A program made the position numbers and the translations under genes. A stretch of 64,000 nt of DNA. It comes from Adiantum capillus-veneris. Taxonomy: Eukaryota; Streptophyta; Polypodiopsida; Polypodiales; Pteridaceae. The stretch lies in contig CM043945.1 of NCBI GenBank assembly GCA_014529385.2, forward strand, positions 139,974,241 to 140,038,240, written 5' to 3'. The notes beneath the pieces are model-generated. The model had not been told where the DNA came from, did no database searches, and saw only the letters and a program-made list of their open reading frames with translations. This document shows positions 58,113 to 64,000 of this stretch, one piece after another; within the stretch, counting starts at the first letter, position 1; every line of letters begins with the position of its first letter.

Positions 58113-60041
58113 TTGGTTGGAGATCAGCCAAACACAGATGCCACGGAGTTGTGCAGAGCTTGGGGCAAAGTTAGAGACCAGACAATGCTGGTTTTCTTTG
58201 ATCCAGGAGCCCGTGCAAATTTTATATCACCAGAATTGGCATCAAAGTTGGGCATTCGTGCAGAGGAGATGGGTATGACAGGCGAAGCAGGTTTGGCATG
58301 CCCAGGACATTCAGAGCCTGTTACTCCCATTCTGGGAAAGCTTTGTCTGCACATTCAGAGATATGTGGATGCGGAAGAATTTCATATTATGCCGCTTGAG
58401 GGCTGTGATGTGTTATTGGGTATCCCATGGTGTTACAGGTTGCATGCTATGGTGGATACTTACAACAAAAAGATTACCCTTGTACATAGAGGAAAGACTC
58501 ATGTCCTTGATGTAAAGCTTAAAGGCGAGTCTGTTCCAGTTGTTTCTGCTTCTGCTATTTCATCTGTAATAAAGAATCATCTTTCTGCGTACTTGATCTT
58601 TGCAAAAGAAGTACCTCAAGTTGTATCTAATTTGTCTACCTTAGATAAAGACATGTCAACTTTTTTGAGTGGTTTCAGTGATTGTTTTTCGGACTCTTTG
58701 CCAGGGGAGTTACCTCCTGAGAGACCTGAGGATCATACTATAGATCTTGTGCCAGGTTCTAGTCCACCGAATAGACCACCATACAGGGTTACTGCAGCCC
58801 AGCAGAAAGAGATTATGGGTCAGGTCAACGAGCTTTTAGAGAAGGGGTTGATTCAGCCGAGTTCATCCCCTTTTTGTTCGCCTGTACTCTTAGTGCAGAA
58901 GAAGGATGGTTCATGGCGCATGTGCATTGACTATCGCGCCTTGAATAAGAATACTATCAAGAACAGGTTCCCCATACCGAGGATAGATGACATTCTTGAT
59001 CGGCTTGAGGGAGCGTCATTGTTGTTTACAAGAATAGACCTAAAGAGCGGGTATCATCAGATACGCATTAGACCAGAAGATGTCCATAAGACTGCGTTCA
59101 GGACAACATTTGGTCTCTTTGAGTTTCTTGTCATGCCATTTGGTCTCACAAATGCTCCTGCCACATTTAATAGAATGATGGACATAATTTTTAGACCACA
59201 TAGAAACTTCGTGGGTACCTTCTTTGATGACATGATTGTCTACTCAAAGTCTGAAGAGGAGCATAGGGATCACTTGACCGTAGTTTTCAATGAGCTACGC
59301 AAGAATAGGCTACTCATCAATGCGAAGAAAAGTGAGTTCTTTTTGCAAGAAATTCACTTCCTTGGGCACATTGTTTCAAAGGATGGGGTACGCATGGATC
59401 CCGCTAAAGTGGAAGCAATTAGGTCATGGCCAGACTTGAAGTCCGTACATGACATTCGAAGCTTTCTAGGCTTATGTTCCTATTACAGGAGGTTCATCCG
59501 AAATTTTGTTGAGATTGCTTCTCCACTCCATGCACTGCAAGGAAAAGGAGTTACTTTCAAGTGGACAGCCAAGGAAATTTTAGCGTTGAAACACTTGAAA
59601 GAGAAGCTGACTTCAGATCCGGTAATTATTTTGCCAGATCTTTCTAAACCTTTTGTGGTTCAATGTGATGCGTGTGGCCATAGTCTTGGTGCAGTTTTAA
59701 TGCAGAATGGCCGAGTAGTCGCATATGAGAGCAGAATTCTTTTGAAGACTGAAAGGAACTTGCAAGTCTATGAGAAAGAATTGCTGGCAGTAATTCATGC
59801 TCTCACTAGTTGGAAACACTATTTGCTAGGGGCTGATTTTGTTGTCCAAACGGATCATCAAACCTTGCGATATTTTCTTACACAGACGAAGTTGTCTGAG
59901 AAGCACATGCGATGGGCAAACATCTTGTCAATGTTCCATTTTCAGATTGTGCATGTGCAAGGGAAAAGAACGTGGTCGCTGATGCGTTGTCATGAAAGCC
60001 CCAAATTTCAGCAGTGTCAATTCCGTACCATTGTGAACTAG
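58113..60041 (+). pseudogene. Element F protease, reverse transcriptase and RNase H
   Basis: 642 open codons (58113 is TTG, part of a longer gag-pol frame). Protease: LVFFDPGARANFIS at residues 27-40, with D-P-G where D-S/T-G is usual. RT: WRMCIDYRALNKNT (~268), LFTRIDLKSGYHQI (~304), MPFGLTNAPATFNRMM (~341), catalytic TFFDDMIVYSKS (~369). RNase H: VVQCDACGHSLGAVL (D519), YEKELLAVIHA (E556), VQTDHQTLRYF (D581). The frame goes wrong after VHVQGKRT (~625), where one base appears to be missing, and ends at a spurious TAG. RT and RNase H catalytic residues are intact. Confidence 0.9.
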
Positions 60042-61488
60042 ACGAAATGAAGACACAATATGCTGAAGATTCAGATTTTGCAAGGATCTATGACCAGCTT
60101 GTTGATGGGCAACATCATGAGCACTATATGCTTAAGAATGACTTTCTCATGATGCATGGAAAGTTATGCGTTACTAAACAGTTACGGCCAAAGATTTTGA
60201 TGGAAAGTCATGTTCCACCTTATGCTGGGCATCGTGGAATTGATGCGACAGTGAAAGGGGTTGAGGCATTCTTCTATTGGCCAGCTTTGCGTCAAGATGT
60301 TGACACATTTGTAAGATCATGCTTAGCATGCCAAAAAGTCAAATTTGACAGACAAAAGCAACCGGGATTGTTGCAGCCATTGTCGATCCCTGATAGGCCA
60401 TGGGAAAGTATAGCAATGGACTTTATCTTTGATCTTCCAAGGACGCAAACAGGAAATGATGGGATTTGGACTATCATTTGTAGGTTCAGTAAGTAGGCCC
60501 ATTTCATTCCTGTTAGGAAGAAGATAAAGCCAGAACACATGGTCAAGATATTCATGAGCAATATCTTTAAATATCATGGGATGCCTTAGTCAATTGTCAG
60601 TGACAGGGATCCACGTATGACGAGTCTTTTCTGGAAGGCATTGTTTGAGAACATGGGCACTACGCTCAAGTTCTCTTCTTCGTTTCATCCGCAAATTGAT
60701 GGACAGTTAGAAGAGGCAAATTCTACTGTCTTGGACCTACTCAAATGTTATGTCTCAAAGCACAAGGCAACTTGGGAACACCATCTCCCATTGGTTGAAT
60801 ATGCTTACAATAACACTGTGCATACATCAACAGATAAGGCACCATTTGAGATAGTGGAAGGAGGAAAGAAAGTCCCACCCATTTTGCAGACTAAGGACAA
60901 GATATTTGAGGCAGACAAGTATGTGCAAGATATGGATGAAACATACAGGAAGATAAAGATTGCTCTTGATAAAACTCAGGCTAAGCAAAAGAAAGCTGTT
61001 GATCGTCACCGTCGTGAACTTGTATTTTCACTTGGTGATTGGGTACTTTTGCGCTTTGAAAAGGCCAGGTTAAGGAAAAGGAAAGGCAAGGAACGCTTGT
61101 TTCCTAAGCTCAGTATGCGATATTATGGTCCTTTTCAGATTTCAGAAAAGATCAGCGATGTAGCTTACAAGTTAAAGCTACCAGAAGGCTGGAAAATACA
61201 TAATGCTTTTCATGTCAGCCTTCTAAGGCCCTTTGTTGGTGATGTGCCAGAGAATATGCTTGATGAGGAACAACCTGAAGTGGAAGAATTGGATGAAATC
61301 CTTGTTCCTGAACAGATATTGGCACATAAAGAAAGAAAGGTTTGAGGAAAAGTTGCAAGACGCTATTTGCTGAAGTTCAAGAACTATCCATCATTAGATG
61401 CCAAATGGATGGAAGAGTCTGAATTGCTTGATTCACCTCAGCTATTGCAAATGTATCTTGAAGCCTTTCAAATGGAACCCACAGTGAC
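60014..61488 (+). pseudogene. Element F integrase and chromodomain-like tail
   Basis: Zinc-binding HVPPYAGHRG (about 60210) and CLACQKVKFD. Core: MDFIFDLP (60420), SDRDPRMTS (60600), DGQLEEANSTVLD (60700). GPY-type C-terminal part: RYYGPFQISEKISDVAYKL and NAFHVSLLRPF near 61200. Chromodomain-like tail RRYLLKFKNYPSLDAKWMEE near 61360. Stops TAG 60494-60496, TAG 60587-60589 and TGA 61343-61345 each fit a C-to-T change (CAG or CGA). Otherwise collinear, so few substitutions separate it from a coding copy. Confidence 0.87.
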
Positions 61489-61788
61489 TTGATGCAGCCT
61501 TTTTGGAGCAAGGCAAGAGCATGGTTCATGATGCTCAAGAGAGTAGTTAAGCAATTGTATCTACTCTTTCCATACAGAATTTAGCTAGAGAAGTTTGTGC
61601 TCAAGAGTACACTAGAAGACTTCTATGCTTGATATATGTGTCGTAGCCAGGTTGGTGGGATTGTTTAATCGTCCAACGCTACATTTCCGGAAGCATGTAT
61701 ATCTTGGATTCCCATCATAGAATATATGTGATATCAGGAGATATCTGCATGTATTATTGGCATGCAAGCGAGGTCGCTTGCAGTATTT

Positions 61789-62530
61789 CAAGGGTGGGGT
61801 GTGTCACCGGGAGGTGTATTTTTCTTGTTGCCTTTCGTAAATAAGTATTAGATATATTTATTTTATTTTTACTTGTTTGTCCCAAAACCCTTGAAAAGGT
61901 GCAAGTGGACATTGCATGGCCAGTGTGAAACGGCTGCAGCCAAATGGGTTTCTCACATCGGGGATCTAGGTCGGTCAGACAGGGACTGCCCGGGCCAGTT
62001 AGCATTGAATTCTGATGAGTATGGAAGCTCGTGTGCGCCAAACTGGAATTTGGGCCACTCGTCAAGTCACTGCAACTTTATAAGTTGAAAGGGGCCAATA
62101 AATTAACCCACATTGTAGATGTTGGTCAAATGGTAGTCTTCAATGATGGTCAGGAGATCGATAGGGACGCCATGGAAGCATCTCCTAAAATTTAGGGAAT
62201 TGCTATTTTTGACCGGAAAATGTGTTCGCGTCATTAGCTTTGGAATGACAAGGGGAACATTTTATTGCTCTGGTGCCAAGTCAACTGACGCACCAGTTGA
62301 GATATTTTTAGCAGGGAAAGCCCAAACTCGGAAACTGGGCGACGTGTCAGCCTGTGAGCGATTCTGCCACTCTGGGAGGCAAAAACGAGCTGCATATCAT
62401 CAAAGGGGGCGCCATTTTCAGCCTGAGGTGGATTGTAGCAGGTACAGAAGCTATGGAATGCTTACCTTGCCCTCTATGCACAGTATGGTGACGGGAGTGA
62501 TGCCCCGCACGCTACATACTGCTCTCTTTC
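61789..62530 (+). mobile_element. Element F polypurine tract and truncated 3' LTR
   Basis: AAGGGTGGGGTG leads into the LTR start TGTCACCGGGAGGTG at 61802. Homology with the 5' LTR ends at CTCTCTTTC (62530), where element G begins. The rest of this LTR should lie to the right of G, outside the window. Confidence 0.85.
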
Positions 62531-63161
62531 TGTAACAAACTTGGACACTCCAAGTCAAGAATCAACCGCGACAGCACCAAATAACCACTTCAAAACAATT
62601 CACAGATCACAATAGATTTGCACTGGCCCGGCGGAGTTCCGTGCCTAGAGATATTGGCCCCAAAGACTGGCGCCCCTTTCGGTATTTCTTTTTGTATTAA
62701 TCAATCATCAAAGTACAAGAGAGCGGTTAGGGTTTCACTCTCAGACTCTGCGTCCAGATGCTCTGAGAAGTGAGGCCCTCACCACTAATTTAAAGGTTAC
62801 AAGGGATGCCCAAAAGCAGAGCCCCAAAAGCTTTCAAAATCAAAAGCATCAGTTCTCTCTCTTAGAGAGTCTCTTTTTTTTTTTAAATTTTAAAAAAAAA
62901 GCAAGTTCTCTCTCTTTCATGCAAAAAGCAACGCCCAAAAGCTGCCAGCGCAAATTGCGGCGCAATTTCCGGAAAATCCGTACAACCCTGCCACGTGGCA
63001 CTGGCGCCAGAAATTAGGGTTTCAGCCAGCAGTTAGGGTTTCCAGAAATTAGGGTTTGCTGCGAATTAGGGTTTTTGGCAGTTTTTAGGGTTTGCAGGAA
63101 TTTTAGGGTTTCTGGCAGAAATTAGGGTTTCTGCTGTCCGCCATGTCAACACTATGTGACA
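62531..63161 (-). mobile_element. Element G 3' LTR
   Basis: 631 bp, TGTAACAAACTTGG to ACACTATGTGACA on +, so TGTCACATAG to TTTGTTACA on minus. A GTATGTCACA-type junction with purine run CAAGAGGGGGGTA (63162-63174, minus) sets its 5' edge. The 62656-62690 block is the reverse complement of part of the element F LTR (56239-56279). Confidence 0.83.
63010..63135 (-). promoter_or_regulatory. Cluster of seven telobox-like motifs in the G LTR
   Basis: TTAGGGTTT occurs seven times in about 120 bp (AAACCCTAA on minus), spaced about 15-20 bp by non-telomeric words. An eighth copy is near 62728. The position is the upstream (U3-like) part of the LTR. AAACCCTAA is the plant telobox found in promoters of ribosomal-protein and other growth genes; a promoter role here is inferred. 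Confidence 0.6.
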
Positions 63162-63183
63162 TACCCCCCTCTTGAAAACATTG

Positions 63184-63761
63184 TAATCGACCGCGATTAT
63201 GTCCGCAAAACCGACAAAAGCCATAAACCGTCTTAGCAGACACTGACTGTTAGTACCTACGTACTAGGAACACACATCTAGCACATGTACAAAATCGACA
63301 GTCACATCACACGACATCACAGGACATCACTAGACATCACAGGACATCACATGACATTCAACATTCATTCGGATCTTAGACCATGATTTATCGGCAATGT
63401 AGCTAGCAATCACATCTAGGTCCAATCGGGACCTCATCGATGTCCGATTGACTAACCCCTATTGCAACCATGTCTATTCGAGATCAATCAGACCAAAATG
63501 CTGCAGTCATCTCGGCTATCAGTTCCTGCACTCACAAGAAGTCAAGAACAAATCAGTATCATTATCAGGAATTCCATTTCATAAAGTCATCCAGCAGAAT
63601 ACAGTCAGCTCTCAGTATCCCTGAAGCTCAAAGAGACATCAGTGACTTTAGTATCAAAATCGAGGCATCTGCTGACAAAGGAGTGGAGTAACTCCCCTCT
63701 TGTGCATTCCACTGCACCAGATCTTCGGCCAAGCTGAATTCTGGGTTCCATTTGGAGTAGA
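63184..63761. other. Element G region between pol and polypurine tract
   Basis: No gene seen. Contains short direct repeats of ACATCAC near 63303-63355 (GGACATCAC, GACATCACA). Confidence 0.5.
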
Positions 63762-64000
63762 CTATGCTAAACCAAAAGCATCGAGGTAAAGTTTCACAAT
63801 CTGAGGAGTATCTGCTAGGTCCTCCTCCTCCGTCCACTTCGCATCAAGTGCAGGATAATTCTTGAACTTAACCAAGAACCGCCTTCGGACTTTACCCTTA
63901 TTCTTCGTATCCTTATGTGCCAAAATCTGTTCAGGAATAAGGATCTCCTCGTTTTCTTCCACTTCGGGTTGCTCATCAGGCTCCCCATCATCAGGCACAT
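63762..64000 (-). pseudogene. Element G pol C-terminus with chromodomain
   Basis: A frame on minus entering from the right edge: EQPEVEENEEILIPEQILAH, then RRRFLVKFKNYPALDAKWTE and DTPQIVKLYLDAFGLA. It is closely similar in layout to the element F tail (EQILAHKE, RRYLLKFKNYP), so F and G belong to related chromovirus families. The visible part has no stop before its natural end. Called partial because the rest is outside the window. Confidence 0.82.

Larger units (their letters stand above)
54877..62530 (+). mobile_element. Element F: Ty3/gypsy chromovirus-like element
   Basis: 5' LTR from 54877 (TGTCACCAGGAGGTG), gag, protease, RT, RNase H, integrase and chromodomain-like tail on +, polypurine run 61789-61801, then the first 729 bp of the 3' LTR (61802-62530) before element G interrupts it. 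The 729 bp match 54877-55605 closely. CCTGT (54872-54876) should be one TSD copy, its partner being outside the window. Gag and pol are largely readable; six single stops and one frameshift disable it. Confidence 0.87.
62531..64000 (-). mobile_element. Element G: Ty3/gypsy element on minus, 3' end only
   Basis: 3' LTR at 62531-63161, polypurine tract, 3' untranslated part and the C-terminus of pol at 63762-64000, running out of the window. Inserted in the 3' LTR of F after CTTTC (62526-62530), the probable TSD. Confidence 0.83.

Noticed and set aside
63010-63135. Interstitial telomere tract
   Set aside because: The TTAGGGTTT motifs are separated by unrelated words and sit inside an LTR, so it is not a telomeric array.

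Overview
The window looks like nuclear DNA of a plant with a large, repeat-rich genome. I infer a fern or another seed-free vascular plant. The support is a PLS-class pentatricopeptide-repeat (PPR) gene without introns in its ORF, chromodomain-type Ty3/gypsy elements, a Ty1/copia family, two plant-type LINEs, very long dinucleotide tracts and TTTAGGG-like motifs. I could not check the species. Nothing prokaryotic is present. About 80% of the window is retrotransposon sequence, much of it nested.

Layout. (1) 1-5370: 3' half of a Ty3/gypsy element on +, split by a solo LTR (1342-2921) of a related family with a perfect 5-bp target-site duplication (TSD), and ending in its 3' LTR (3931-5370). 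(2) 5371-11097: two nested copies of one copia family; the first ends in LTR 9205-9430, the second in LTR 10870-11097. (3) 11098-16927: host island with the PPR gene (12265-14553) and a broken F-box/kelch-like gene containing a local triplication (15757-16877). (4) 16928-37823: a nest bounded by AAGTG on both sides. The outer element A (minus strand) is LTR, gag, LTR, gag, partial LTR with no pol. Its first LTR carries a 5-copy array of a ~627-bp block. Element B (23273-32677, 172-bp LTRs, no recognisable gag or pol) sits in A's first gag. Element C (28645-32105, minus strand) sits in B and carries an intact 414-codon gag but no pol. (5) 38401-43199: nearly complete LINE on minus, next to an LTR element D (43200-45779) that has an unidentified ORF upstream of gag. 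(6) 45780-47340: purine-rich microsatellite cluster. (7) 47382-50183: PPR gene fragment, then an apparently intact two-exon HIT/CCCH zinc-finger gene (49031-50183). (8) 51330-54876: second LINE on minus, cut by Ty3/gypsy element F (54877-62530, +), which is in turn cut by Ty3/gypsy element G (62531-64000, minus, leaves the window).

Only two genes look possibly functional for the host: the PPR gene (start and C-terminus uncertain) and the HIT/CCCH gene. The rest records insertion and decay. Many inactivating changes are CAG to TAG or CGA to TGA. Comparison of the two copia copies shows this directly, and it is what deamination of methylated cytosine would produce.
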